In this document: positions 1-7,710 of the stretch, one piece after another | Layout of the letters: each line of letters starts with the position of its first letter | Position numbering within the stretch: the first letter of the stretch is position 1 | Origin: Mangrovicoccus sp049603835 | GTDB lineage: Bacteria > Pseudomonadota > Alphaproteobacteria > Rhodobacterales > Rhodobacteraceae | Length of the DNA stretch: 64,000 nt | Assembly: GCA_049603835.1 (NCBI GenBank) | Contig: JBMYSZ010000012.1 | Location: 1-64,000 of the forward strand | Direction: 5' to 3' | Notes under the pieces: generated by a model | Databases searched by the model: none | What the model was told of the DNA's origin: nothing | What the model saw: only the letters and a program-made list of their open reading frames with translations | Program-made: the position numbers and the translations under genes

Positions 1-252
1 ATAGTCCAGGTCGGAACCAACTGAAAGCGGGGGTTGGAGCATTAGAAAACTAACATTCCGGGCCGACCGGTTTGTCCCCCCCCCCAGCCCTCCGGCCCAC
101 AGGGCAAAGTTGCCCGATCTTTTCCTTCTCGCCTTGCCCCCGGATGCGCGGGGGGGTAACCCTGCGCAACGCCATCCACCCCGGCCACCGGATCTCACCA
201 AAAACCGGATCACCGGGCGCGGGCGATGAATACCACTGCGGGGAGCAAAGCA
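1..252. other. Non-coding region upstream of fabG
   Basis: No convincing gene lies here. The possible reading frames have no recognisable family content. The stretch holds a run of ten C residues (about 76-87) and a G-rich inverted segment around 141-168. In related bacteria fabD usually precedes fabG, so its end probably lies just left of the window. Confidence 0.5.
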
Positions 253-990
253 ATGTTCGATTTGACAGGAAAAGCGGCGCTGGTCACCGGCGCGTCTGGG
301 GGCATCGGGGCTGAAATCGCCCGGGCCTTGCACGCAGCTGGCGCCACGGTTGGTCTCTCGGGCACTCGCGAAGCGCCGCTGACCGCCTTGGCCGAAGAGC
401 TGGGCGAGCGCGCTTTTGTTCTGCCCTGCAATCTGAGCGACGCGGCCTCGGTGGAGGCTCTGCCGAAAGCCGCCATAGAGGCCATGGGCGGGCTGGATAT
501 CCTCGTCAATAATGCGGGCATCACCCGCGATCAGCTTTTCATGCGCATGTCCGATGAGGACTGGGAATCAGTTTTGAATGTGAACCTTACGGCAACGATG
601 CGCCTATGCCGTGGCGTTTTGCGCGGTATGATGAAGAAGCGTTGGGGTCGCATCGTAAATATTTCATCTGTTGTCGGCGCGACTGGTAATCCGGGTCAGG
701 GCAATTATGCCGCCTCCAAAGCGGGGTTGATCGGCATGTCCAAATCGCTAGCTTATGAGGTGGCGAGTCGCGGCATTACCGTCAATGCAGTGGCGCCTGG
801 TTTCATCGAAACCGCCATGACAGATAAGCTAACTGACGACCAAAAGTCTGGAATTCTGACACAAATTCCAACTGGACGCATGGGCACCCCTAGCGAAATC
901 GCTTCGGCGGTCCTTTATCTGTCTAGCCCCGAGGCGGCTTATGTCACTGGCACGACTTTGCATGTGAATGGCGGCATGGCGATGCTCTAA
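253..990 (+). CDS. fabG: 3-oxoacyl-[acyl-carrier-protein] reductase FabG
   Basis: This NADPH-dependent enzyme reduces 3-oxoacyl-ACP in the elongation cycle of type II fatty-acid synthesis in the cytoplasm. The 245-aa protein is a classical short-chain dehydrogenase. The cofactor motif TGASGGIG lies at residues 13-20, NNAG at about 87-90, and the catalytic set is Ser139, Tyr152 and Lys156 (YAASK). The start at 253 gives the usual MFDLTGK opening; a longer frame from 226 adds nine residues without family support. It is followed by acpP and fabF, the usual fab cluster order. Length and motifs are normal. Confidence 0.97.
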   Translation: MFDLTGKAALVTGASGGIGAEIARALHAAGATVGLSGTREAPLTALAEELGERAFVLPCNLSDAASVEALPKAAIEAMGGLDILVNNAGITRDQLFMRMSDEDWESVLNVNLTATMRLCRGVLRGMMKKRWGRIVNISSVVGATGNPGQGNYAASKAGLIGMSKSLAYEVASRGITVNAVAPGFIETAMTDKLTDDQKSGILTQIPTGRMGTPSEIASAVLYLSSPEAAYVTGTTLHVNGGMAML

Positions 991-1191
991 AGCCATAGCT
1001 GCGGCATAAATTGCCCCTGGCGAAAGCGTTTGCCTTGCCCGATAGCTGTGCTATAGGCGCGCAAGATTTGCCCGGGGCGTGTCGTCAATGGCGGCTTAAG
1101 GCGTAACTTCTGCGGTTTTTCGCCGTATGAAACTGGAAATAACTTGACTGCGGGCTAACAGAAGGCAGCCCCGAAACTTGTGAGGATGAAA

Positions 1192-1434
1192 ATGAGCGAC
1201 ATCGAGAACCGCGTTAAAAAGATCGTCGTCGAGCATCTGGGCGTTGAAGAAGACAAAGTTGCCACTGGCGCTTCCTTCATTGACGATCTGGGCGCAGACA
1301 GCTTGGACACTGTAGAGCTGGTTATGGCGTTTGAAGAAGAGTTCGGCATCGAGATCCCGGACGACGCGGCAGAAGGCATCCAGACCTTTGGCGATGCAGT
1401 CGACTTCATCACTAAGGCGCAAGAAAACGCCTAA
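1192..1434 (+). CDS. acpP: Acyl carrier protein
   Basis: The 80-aa acidic protein carries growing acyl chains on a 4'-phosphopantetheine arm. The attachment serine is Ser37 in the motif GADSLDT, and the surrounding helix (DSLDTVELVMAFEEEFG) is the typical recognition helix. The ATG at 1192 gives the standard MSDIENRVKK start; upstream GTG 1180 and ATG 1186 are in frame but less likely. A 200-bp gap separates it from fabG and a strong terminator follows, so it probably has its own promoter and higher expression than its neighbours. Confidence 0.97.
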   Translation: MSDIENRVKKIVVEHLGVEEDKVATGASFIDDLGADSLDTVELVMAFEEEFGIEIPDDAAEGIQTFGDAVDFITKAQENA

Positions 1435-1464
1435 GCACATTTTCCCTTTCGGGGATGTGATTTG

Positions 1465-1498
1465 AATGGCACCTGAAACGGGTGCCATTTTGCATTTA
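1465..1498 (+). terminator. Intrinsic terminator after acpP
   Basis: A perfect 9-bp stem (1465-1473 with 1481-1489, AATGGCACC/GGTGCCATT) with a 7-nt loop is followed by a T-rich tail. It lies 31 nt after the acpP stop and fits a Rho-independent terminator that separates acpP from fabF. Confidence 0.8.
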
Positions 1499-1650
1499 TA
1501 GGAATGAAGTTTCTGGGCTAATTTAGAGGCTTTGGCGGAGGCGAGCTTTGCTCTGCTTCGCTGATCTGCCCGATGCGCCAGAGCTTGCCGCCACTGGATA
1601 GGCAAGTTATGCAGTGGCTCGGATAACGAATAATCTAATCGGGGGTCGGG

Positions 1651-2913
1651 ATGCGACGGGTAGTAGTCACGGGGTTAGGTTTGGTAACGCCTTTGGCCTG
1701 CGGGGTCGAAGAGACCTGGGGCCGGCTTCTAGAGGGTCAATCCGGGGCGGGGCCGATCACACGGTTTGACGCAAGCGCTTTGGCAACGACTTATGCGTGC
1801 GAAATTCCGTTTGGCGATGGCAGCGATGGCAGTTTCAACCCAGACGCTTACATGGCCGCGAAAGAGCGCCGCAAAGTCGATGACTTTATTCTCTATGGCA
1901 TTGCCGCGGCTGAGCAGGCGGTGCAGGATTCGGGCTGGACGCCTGAGGATTACGAAAGCCAGTGCCGCACCGGCGTGATGATCGGTTCTGGTATTGGCGG
2001 GCTGAACAGCATTGCGGATACCTCGATCTTGCTCAAGGAACGCGGTCCGCGCCGTGTGTCGCCCTTCTTTATTCCGGGCGCGCTGATCAATCTGGTCTCG
2101 GGCCAGGTGTCGATCCGCTACGGGTTCAAAGGCCCCAATCATGCGGTTGTGACGGCCTGTTCCACCGGCGCCCATGCTATTGGCGATGCGGCCCGGCTTA
2201 TTCAATGGGGCGATGCGGATGTGATGGTTGCGGGCGGGGCGGAAAGCCCGATCTGTGCCATTGGTATTGCGGGCTTTAACGCCTGTAAGGCTCTGTCCAC
2301 CAAGCGCGCCGATGATCCGACCGCAGCGAGCCGTCCTTATGACGCGGATCGCGACGGTTTTGTCATGGGTGAGGGCGCGGGTGTTGTCGTGCTGGAAGAA
2401 TATGAACATGCGGTGGCGCGTGGCGCGAAAATCTATGCCGAGATCCTAGGCTATGGCATGTCGGGCGATGCCTATCACATCACCGCCCCGTCTGAGGATG
2501 GTGATGGTGCCACCCGCGCCATGACCGCCGCTTTGCAGCGCGCCGGGATCGAGCCGGGCGTGATCGACTATATTAATGCCCATGGCACTTCGACCATGGC
2601 TGACACGATCGAGCTGGGCGCGGTTGAGCGTCTGCTTGGCGATGCGGCAAGCAAAGCGACCATGTCTTCGACCAAATCGGCGATTGGCCATTTGCTGGGA
2701 GCCGCGGGCGCGGTTGAGGCGATTTTCTCCATTCTCGCGATCCGCGATCAGGTGGCGCCGCCGACCATCAATCTGGAAACCCCAGCGGTCGAAACCAAGT
2801 TGAACCTGGCCCCGAATGCAAAGCAAGAGCGTGAGATCTCTATTGCTTTGTCTAATAGCTTTGGCTTTGGCGGCACGAATGCGTCGCTGGTTATGGGCAA
2901 GGTAGACGCCTGA
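1651..2913 (+). CDS. fabF: 3-oxoacyl-[acyl-carrier-protein] synthase II (FabF)
   Basis: This condensing enzyme extends acyl-ACP with malonyl-ACP. The 420-aa protein has the thiolase-fold opening RRVVVTGLGLVTPLA, the nucleophilic cysteine in VVTACSTGAHA (about residues 168-178), the first catalytic histidine in NAHGTST and the second in SAIGHLLGAAGAVEA. The C-terminal NSFGFGGTNAS is typical. Length is that of the family. The next gene, mltG, starts within its stop codon (2911-2913), so the two are probably translationally coupled. Confidence 0.97.
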   Translation: MRRVVVTGLGLVTPLACGVEETWGRLLEGQSGAGPITRFDASALATTYACEIPFGDGSDGSFNPDAYMAAKERRKVDDFILYGIAAAEQAVQDSGWTPEDYESQCRTGVMIGSGIGGLNSIADTSILLKERGPRRVSPFFIPGALINLVSGQVSIRYGFKGPNHAVVTACSTGAHAIGDAARLIQWGDADVMVAGGAESPICAIGIAGFNACKALSTKRADDPTAASRPYDADRDGFVMGEGAGVVVLEEYEHAVARGAKIYAEILGYGMSGDAYHITAPSEDGDGATRAMTAALQRAGIEPGVIDYINAHGTSTMADTIELGAVERLLGDAASKATMSSTKSAIGHLLGAAGAVEAIFSILAIRDQVAPPTINLETPAVETKLNLAPNAKQEREISIALSNSFGFGGTNASLVMGKVDA

Positions 2914-4064
2914 TGTGGCGCTCGATCGCGTCGAATTTTCTGACGCTCTTAATCATCGCTCTAATTGCTTTGGCGGGGGTGATTGCTTGGGGGCAAAGAA
3001 GCTGGGTGAGCCCTGGGCCTTTGGCGCAGACGGTTTGTGTCAGCGTGCCGCGTGGCGCGAATTTGACCACCGTGTCGCAGCGTTTTGAGGCGCAAGGGGT
3101 GATTTCGGATGCGCAGATTTTCCGTCTGGGGGCGGAATATCTGGGGCGCGATCAGGCCTTGAAGGCTGGTAATTTCTTGGTGCCTGCGGGCGCTTCGATG
3201 CAGCAGGTCACCTATTTGGTGACCGATACGGGCCAAAGCACTTGCGGCGCTGAGGCGAATTACCGGATCAGTGTCACAGGCGCGGAAATCCAGCTGCGCG
3301 ATATCGACCCTGCCACCGGCCGTTTCGAAGTCGTTGCGGAATTCCCGCCAGTGCAGCAACCGCCAGAGGCTTATCGCCAGTTTCTGGAAAATGGGTTTGG
3401 CACTTACCGGGTGACCGTGGCCGAAGGTGCCACCAGCTATCACATTTGGGATAGTCTGGCGAAGCTGCCAGCTTTGGACGGCGAGGTGCAGGATATTCCC
3501 GCCGAGGGCAGCCTTGCGCCGGGCAGTTACGATATTGCGCCGGGAGATAGCCGGTCAGAGATATTGGCCGAGATGGCGGAGCGGCAGGAAGATATCCTAG
3601 CGAAAGCCTGGGCCGAGCGCGCGCCTGGCCTGCCGCTGGACAGTGCCGAAGAGGCGTTGATCCTGGCCTCGATTATCGAGAAAGAGACGGGTGTCGCTGG
3701 GGAGCGGCCGCAGGTGGCCTCGGTTTTTGTCAATCGCTTGCGCTTGGGCATGCGGCTGCAAACGGATCCGACGGTGATTTATGGCCTTACCGAAGGCAAG
3801 CGTCCCTTGGGGCGTGGCTTGCGCGTGGGCGAATTACGCCGGGCGACACCGTATAATACTTATGTGATTAGCGGCCTGCCGCCGACGCCTATCGCTAATC
3901 CTGGGGCGGCGGCGATCCAAGCGGCGCTCAACCCGGCTGAGACGGATTACATTTACTTCGTTGCGGATGGGTCGGGCGGCCATGCTTTTGCGGAAACCTT
4001 GTCCGAGCATAATGCGAATGTTCGCGCCTGGCGTTTGATCGAACGCGAAAGAGCGACCCAATAG
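2913..4064 (+). CDS. mltG: Endolytic murein transglycosylase MltG (YceG-like)
   Basis: MltG-family proteins cut nascent glycan strands at the inner membrane and so set peptidoglycan strand length. The 383-aa protein starts with one membrane anchor (about residues 7-27, LTLLIIALIALAGVIAW). The YceG domain follows, with the catalytic-glutamate motif ASIIEKETG and the downstream signature QTDPTVIYGL. It overlaps the fabF stop by one base (TGATG), a usual arrangement in alphaproteobacteria. The gene ends 15 nt before a REP-like repeat pair. Confidence 0.93.
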   Translation: MWRSIASNFLTLLIIALIALAGVIAWGQRSWVSPGPLAQTVCVSVPRGANLTTVSQRFEAQGVISDAQIFRLGAEYLGRDQALKAGNFLVPAGASMQQVTYLVTDTGQSTCGAEANYRISVTGAEIQLRDIDPATGRFEVVAEFPPVQQPPEAYRQFLENGFGTYRVTVAEGATSYHIWDSLAKLPALDGEVQDIPAEGSLAPGSYDIAPGDSRSEILAEMAERQEDILAKAWAERAPGLPLDSAEEALILASIIEKETGVAGERPQVASVFVNRLRLGMRLQTDPTVIYGLTEGKRPLGRGLRVGELRRATPYNTYVISGLPPTPIANPGAAAIQAALNPAETDYIYFVADGSGGHAFAETLSEHNANVRAWRLIERERATQ

Positions 4065-4078
4065 CCGCTGGGTCCTGC

Positions 4079-4137
4079 GGTGGGCAGATTGCCCACCCTA
4101 CTCTTATGATAGGTGTAGGATGGGCAATTTGCCCATC
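4079..4137. repeat. Inverted pair of REP-like elements
   Basis: Two 23-nt hairpin units lie head to head. Unit 1 (4079-4101, minus orientation) reads GTAG followed by a GGTGGGCA/TGCCCACC hairpin. Unit 2 (4115-4137, plus orientation) reads GTAG followed by a GATGGGCA/TGCCCATC hairpin. A third copy at 31846-31868 is identical to unit 2. A GTAG foot next to an imperfect GC-rich hairpin is the hallmark of REP elements mobilised by TnpA-REP (RAYT) enzymes, and an inverted pair resembles a BIME. No RAYT gene is in the window. Confidence 0.75.
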
Positions 4138-4314
4138 TTTCGCTTGAAACCCGGCCTCAGAATGATTCCTTCCAGCCGAATTCTCGATATGGGATTGGCA
4201 GTTTTGGGCTGCGCCGCCTCTCTGCGTGCTTTGGGGGGCTGGTCTATGCTTCTTTACTTTTCAACCCGGATTTAGGGGGAATTTGGCCCAGGAAAACCTG
4301 GGATTTTCGCCTCT

Positions 4315-4351
4315 CTGTTAAGGTCTTGTTAGGAAATTTCCTAATAAACAG
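4315..4351. promoter_or_regulatory. Nested palindrome upstream of the GTA cluster
   Basis: A perfect 16-bp palindrome, TTAGGAAATTTCCTAA (4329-4344), sits inside a looser inverted repeat (CTGTT at 4315-4319 with AACAG at 4347-4351). The left half also contains TTAA-N7-TTAG (4318-4332), close to the CtrA consensus TTAA-N7-TTAA. It lies about 170-200 bp before g1 and upstream of a TTGACA element. It is a reasonable operator candidate for GTA control, but the binding protein is unknown. Confidence 0.4.
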
Positions 4352-4385
4352 AACGGCTTATGGCGCGCCCAGAGGCGCGTCGCGC

Positions 4386-4436
4386 TTGACAGACCGTACT
4401 TTGTGTGGCATCACTTCAGGCAAGCTAGAAGAAGTG
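4386..4436 (+). promoter_or_regulatory. Possible promoter of the GTA leader
   Basis: A perfect -35 hexamer TTGACA lies at 4386-4391. No good -10 follows at 16-18 nt (best CATCAC at 4409-4414), which would suit a promoter that needs an activator. A 6-bp hairpin (CACTTC 4412-4417 with GAAGTG 4431-4436) would lie near the 5' end of the transcript. Confidence 0.35.
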
Positions 4437-4439
4437 GGC

Positions 4440-4475
4440 AAGGCACCCCGGGGCAACCCGGCAGGTGCCTTTTTC
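4440..4475 (+). terminator. Strong intrinsic terminator just before GTA g1
   Basis: An 8-bp outer stem AAGGCACC/GGTGCCTT (4440-4447 with 4464-4471) stacks on a 5-bp inner stem CCGGG/CCCGG closed by a GCAA tetraloop, with a two-base bulge, and is followed by TTTTT. It lies about 45 nt upstream of the g1 start. It could shield the GTA operon from fab-mltG read-through, attenuate GTA transcription, or end a short RNA starting near 4420. Confidence 0.75.
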
Positions 4476-4519
4476 ATTTTCTGCTCGTGCGGGAATGCAT
4501 GAGAGGCAGGTTGGTACCT

Positions 4520-4846
4520 ATGACGTTGATCTACCGGCAAAACGGAGACGACAGCTCGGAGAAAATTTTCGCCGAGGCTTTTGCGAAGTTCGAACGCGCA
4601 TCCAGCGCGCTTGATACAGTTGTCAGACAATTGGAGGCTGGCGAGGTTTCAGAAGTTGGCGATGTTAAAAAGCTCGTCAGTTCTTTTGAGACCGCCGCCG
4701 AGCTCACCTTGAAAGCGAGGCAGAAATTAGATGAGCGCAGATCCAAACAAACGGGAATCGTCCATGACTACGCCATCGACATGGACGCCGCAAAGCTTGA
4801 GATCGGGCGGCGTCTTGCTTGCTTGCGCAACTCAAGCGGAGCGTGA
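4520..4846 (+). CDS. orfg1: GTA g1, small terminase-like protein
   Basis: This is the first gene of the GTA cluster. In R. capsulatus g1 is the small-terminase partner of the large terminase g2 in DNA packaging. The 108-aa product is mostly helical and charged (SSALDTVVRQLEAGEVSEVG, then an ELTLKARQKLDER helix), consistent with a coiled-coil TerS oligomer. I see no helix-turn-helix. The identification rests on position and length. The start at 4520 is tentative; ATG 4499 is an in-frame alternative. The 3' end overlaps g2 by about 80-116 nt in another frame. Confidence 0.7.
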   Translation: MTLIYRQNGDDSSEKIFAEAFAKFERASSALDTVVRQLEAGEVSEVGDVKKLVSSFETAAELTLKARQKLDERRSKQTGIVHDYAIDMDAAKLEIGRRLACLRNSSGA

Positions 4847-6149
4847 CGGCTTTTTAAATGATCTGACGGAGGGAGCGCTTTTGGCGCTCCCTTACATTTT
4901 TGAGTTCTGGGCTTTGGACCATCAGCTGCCACCTGAGGGCGATTGGAAGACCTGGGTCATCATGGGCGGCCGCGGTGCGGGCAAGACGCGGGCTGGCTCG
5001 GAATGGGTGCGTTCGGAGGTGGAGGGATCTTTGCCGACACAGCCCGGGCGCTCGAAACGGGTTGCGCTGATTGGCGAGACATTTGACCAGGTGCGCGAGG
5101 TGATGGTGTTTGGCGATAGCGGGATTATGTCTTGCTCTCCGCCGGATCGCAAACCCGTCTGGGAAGCCACGCGACGCCGTTTGGTTTGGCCCAATGGCGC
5201 GACGGCGACATGTTTTTCGGCGAGCGAGCCCGAGGCTTTGCGCGGCCCGCAATTTGATGCGGCTTGGGTCGATGAGCTGGCGAAATGGAAAAAGGCGGAA
5301 GATGCCTGGGATATGCTGCAATTCGGCTTGCGCCTGGGTGAAGCGCCGCGCCAGGTGGTGACCACCACGCCGCGCAATGTGAGCGTGCTGAAGCGGATTT
5401 TGGACACGGCCTCTACTGTGACCACAAAGGCGCCGACTGAGGCCAATAAGGCCTATTTGGCCAAGTCCTTTTTGGAAGAAGTTCGGGCGCGCTATGCGGG
5501 TTCGCGGCTTGGGCGTCAGGAGCTCGATGGGATCCTTTTAGAGGATGCCGAGGGCGCTATGTGGACGCTGTCGATGCTAGAGGCTTTGGCGATTGACCAT
5601 GAGCCGCAGCATGACCGGGTGGTGGTCGCGATTGACCCGCCGGTGACGGGCCATGGGGCTTCGGATGAATGCGGCATTGTGGTTGTGAGCGCAACAACGC
5701 GGGGGTCGATCCAGGATTGGCGGGCCTGTGTTTTGGAAGATGCCAGCGTTTCGGCGGCCTCGCCCTCGGAATGGGCGGAGGCGGCTTTGGATGCCATGCG
5801 GCGCCATAATGCGGATCGCTTGGTGGCGGAGGTCAATCAGGGCGGGGATTTGGTGGAGACAGTGGTTCGGCAGATTGACCCTCTGGTCTCTTATCGCTCG
5901 GTACGGGCGACACGCAACAAAGCGGCGCGGGCCGAGCCTGTGGCCGCGCTTTATGAACAAGGCCGGGTGCGTCATATGCGCGGACGGCTCGCAACTTTGG
6001 AAGACCAGATGTGCCAGATGACCCAGCAGGGCTATAAGGGCAAGGGCTCGCCCGACCGGGTGGATGCGCTTGTCTGGGCGCTGACGGATTTGATTATCGA
6101 GCCCTCTAATCGCCAAAGGGCGCCGCGGGTGCGGGGGATCGGCTGGTAA
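4731..6149 (+). CDS. orfg2: GTA g2, large terminase (TerL)
   Basis: The ATPase-nuclease motor packages and cuts DNA; in GTAs it packages random host DNA. The 472-aa protein has Walker A GGRGAGKT (about residues 80-87), Walker B AAWVDELAKW, the coupling segment VVTTTPRNVSVL, and a C-terminal RNase H-like nuclease with acidic positions in VVVAIDPPVTG, LVAEVNQGGD and DRVDALVWALTDL. The start is uncertain: ATG 4731 or ATG 4764, both inside the end of g1. All motifs look intact. Confidence 0.93.
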   Translation: MSADPNKRESSMTTPSTWTPQSLRSGGVLLACATQAERDGFLNDLTEGALLALPYIFEFWALDHQLPPEGDWKTWVIMGGRGAGKTRAGSEWVRSEVEGSLPTQPGRSKRVALIGETFDQVREVMVFGDSGIMSCSPPDRKPVWEATRRRLVWPNGATATCFSASEPEALRGPQFDAAWVDELAKWKKAEDAWDMLQFGLRLGEAPRQVVTTTPRNVSVLKRILDTASTVTTKAPTEANKAYLAKSFLEEVRARYAGSRLGRQELDGILLEDAEGAMWTLSMLEALAIDHEPQHDRVVVAIDPPVTGHGASDECGIVVVSATTRGSIQDWRACVLEDASVSAASPSEWAEAALDAMRRHNADRLVAEVNQGGDLVETVVRQIDPLVSYRSVRATRNKAARAEPVAALYEQGRVRHMRGRLATLEDQMCQMTQQGYKGKGSPDRVDALVWALTDLIIEPSNRQRAPRVRGIGW

Positions 6150-6263
6150 GCCAGCTTTCTCGATAAGCTTTAGGACTAACTCAAAAGATCGCGCGAAGGG
6201 CGCCGCCTTGGGAAACCGGGAGTGGTGTCTTTTGCCATGGATGGATGTGAAGGAGCGAAAGCC

Positions 6264-7451
6264 ATGGTGCTAGACTTTCTCAAACGCGATGGGCCAATGA
6301 TCCCCGAGCAGAAGGCCTCGGCCACGGCGCCGGTGATTGCTTGGTCCGGCTCTGGGCGCGTGGCTTGGTCGCCTCGGGATGTGCCGAGCCTGACGAAGAA
6401 TGGTTTTGCGGGCAATCCGGTTGGGTTTCGCTGTGTGAAGCTGATCGCTGAAGCTGCCGCCTCGCTGAGCCTGGTGGTTCAGGATGCGGGCCAGCGCTAT
6501 GATATTCACCCGGTCGGTGATCTGGTGGCGCGGCCCAATCCGGTGCAGGGGCGTGCGGAGCTGCTAGAGGCGCTTTACGCCCAACTGCTACTGAGCGGCA
6601 ATGGCTATGTGGAAGCTGTGGGCGGTGATGCGGGCCTGCCTTATGAGCTGCATGTGCTGCGCTCGGATCGCATGAGCCTGATCCCTGGCCCGGATGGCTG
6701 GCCGGTGGCCTATGACTATACGGTTTCGGGGCGCAAGACACGGTTTGAGATGCGCCCGGATTACCATCCGATTTGCCATATCAAGAGCTTCCATCCCCAG
6801 GATGATCATTATGGTTTCGCGCCCCTCCAGGCAGCGGCAACAGCGATTGACGTTCATAATTCGGCGTCGCGCTGGTCTAAGTCGCTTCTGGATAATGCGG
6901 CGCGTCCGTCCGGGGCCATCGTTTATACCTCTAGCGAGGCGCAAGGAGCGATGGCCCAGGACCAGTATGAACGGCTGGTCACGGAGATGGCGGAAAATTA
7001 CCAGGGCGCGCGTAATGCTGGGCGGCCGATGCTGCTGGAAGGCGGGCTTGATTGGAAGCCTATGGGCTTTAGCCCCTCGGATATGGAATTCCAGAAAACC
7101 AAAGAGGCCGCGGCGCGCGAGATTGCCTTGGCCTTTGGGGTGCCGCCGATGATCCTAGGCATTCCAGGCGATGCGACTTATGCCAATTACCAAGAGGCGA
7201 ACCGGGCCTTTTACCGCCTGACGGTTCTGCCATTGGCGGCGCGGGTGACGGCGGCATTAGCCCATTGGCTGGGCGGCTTTACCGGCGCTCGGGTAGAGCT
7301 GAAGCCCGATCTGGATCAGATCCCGGCTTTGGCCACAGAGCGCGAGGCGCAATGGCGCCGGGTGAGCGAGGCGAGCTTTCTGACCGATGACGAAAAGCGC
7401 GCCATGCTGGGCCTACCACCCCTGACCCCGGAGGGTGCAGAAGGTGAATGA
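6264..7451 (+). CDS. orfg3: GTA g3, HK97-type portal protein
   Basis: The portal forms the dodecameric ring at the head vertex through which DNA enters and leaves and to which the connector binds. The 395-aa protein shows typical portal stretches: NPVGFRCVKLIAEAAA, LVARPNPVQ, LLLSGNGYVEAV, the clip region ARPSGAIVYTS and FGVPPMILGIPGDATYANYQEA near the C-terminus. The start is ATG 6264, preceded by AAGGAG with 7-nt spacing, rather than GTG 6222. It overlaps g3.5 by 8 nt. Confidence 0.93.
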   Translation: MVLDFLKRDGPMIPEQKASATAPVIAWSGSGRVAWSPRDVPSLTKNGFAGNPVGFRCVKLIAEAAASLSLVVQDAGQRYDIHPVGDLVARPNPVQGRAELLEALYAQLLLSGNGYVEAVGGDAGLPYELHVLRSDRMSLIPGPDGWPVAYDYTVSGRKTRFEMRPDYHPICHIKSFHPQDDHYGFAPLQAAATAIDVHNSASRWSKSLLDNAARPSGAIVYTSSEAQGAMAQDQYERLVTEMAENYQGARNAGRPMLLEGGLDWKPMGFSPSDMEFQKTKEAAAREIALAFGVPPMILGIPGDATYANYQEANRAFYRLTVLPLAARVTAALAHWLGGFTGARVELKPDLDQIPALATEREAQWRRVSEASFLTDDEKRAMLGLPPLTPEGAEGE

Positions 7452-7707
7452 CGCATCGCGCCCGCCTGGTCGCGGGTCGCGGTTTTTGTTCGAGCCGTTC
7501 CAATATGGCCCGAAAGACCTGATCGCCGCCCAGGACAAAATTTTAGAAATGAAGTTCGACGCGGTGGATGCGCGGTTGGCTCGGCTCGAAGCGCTGATGG
7601 AGCGTCTAGAGCGCCGGGTTTGGCTGACAATTTACGGTGTGGCCGGGACGATCCTGGCCCAAGCCGCGAAGACAATTTTGACAATGACCCCAAATGGAGG
7701 ACCTTAA
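7444..7707 (+). CDS. GTA g3.5, small head-formation protein
   Basis: The 87-aa protein lies between portal and protease, as g3.5 does in R. capsulatus, where the counterpart is annotated as a GTA head formation protein. It has a short coiled coil (DAVDARLARLEALMERLERR, about residues 38-57), then one hydrophobic segment (WLTIYGVAGTILAQAAKTIL) that may be a membrane helix. GTG 7444 is chosen because GGAGG lies 9 nt upstream; GTG 7435 is the alternative. Its biochemical role is not evident from sequence. Confidence 0.75.
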   Translation: MNDASRPPGRGSRFLFEPFQYGPKDLIAAQDKILEMKFDAVDARLARLEALMERLERRVWLTIYGVAGTILAQAAKTILTMTPNGGP

Positions 7708-7710
7708 GGG

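Noticed and set aside
76..87. Run of C residues as a phase-variation tract
   Set aside because: It lies in non-coding DNA 165 bp before fabG with no sign of a promoter spacing role; fabG is essential and not a phase-variable gene.
1729..2409. Long minus-strand reading frame within fabF
   Set aside because: It is the antisense shadow of a well-supported gene in GC-rich DNA; no family content. The same holds for long frames opposite g5, the helicase, eno and tyrS.
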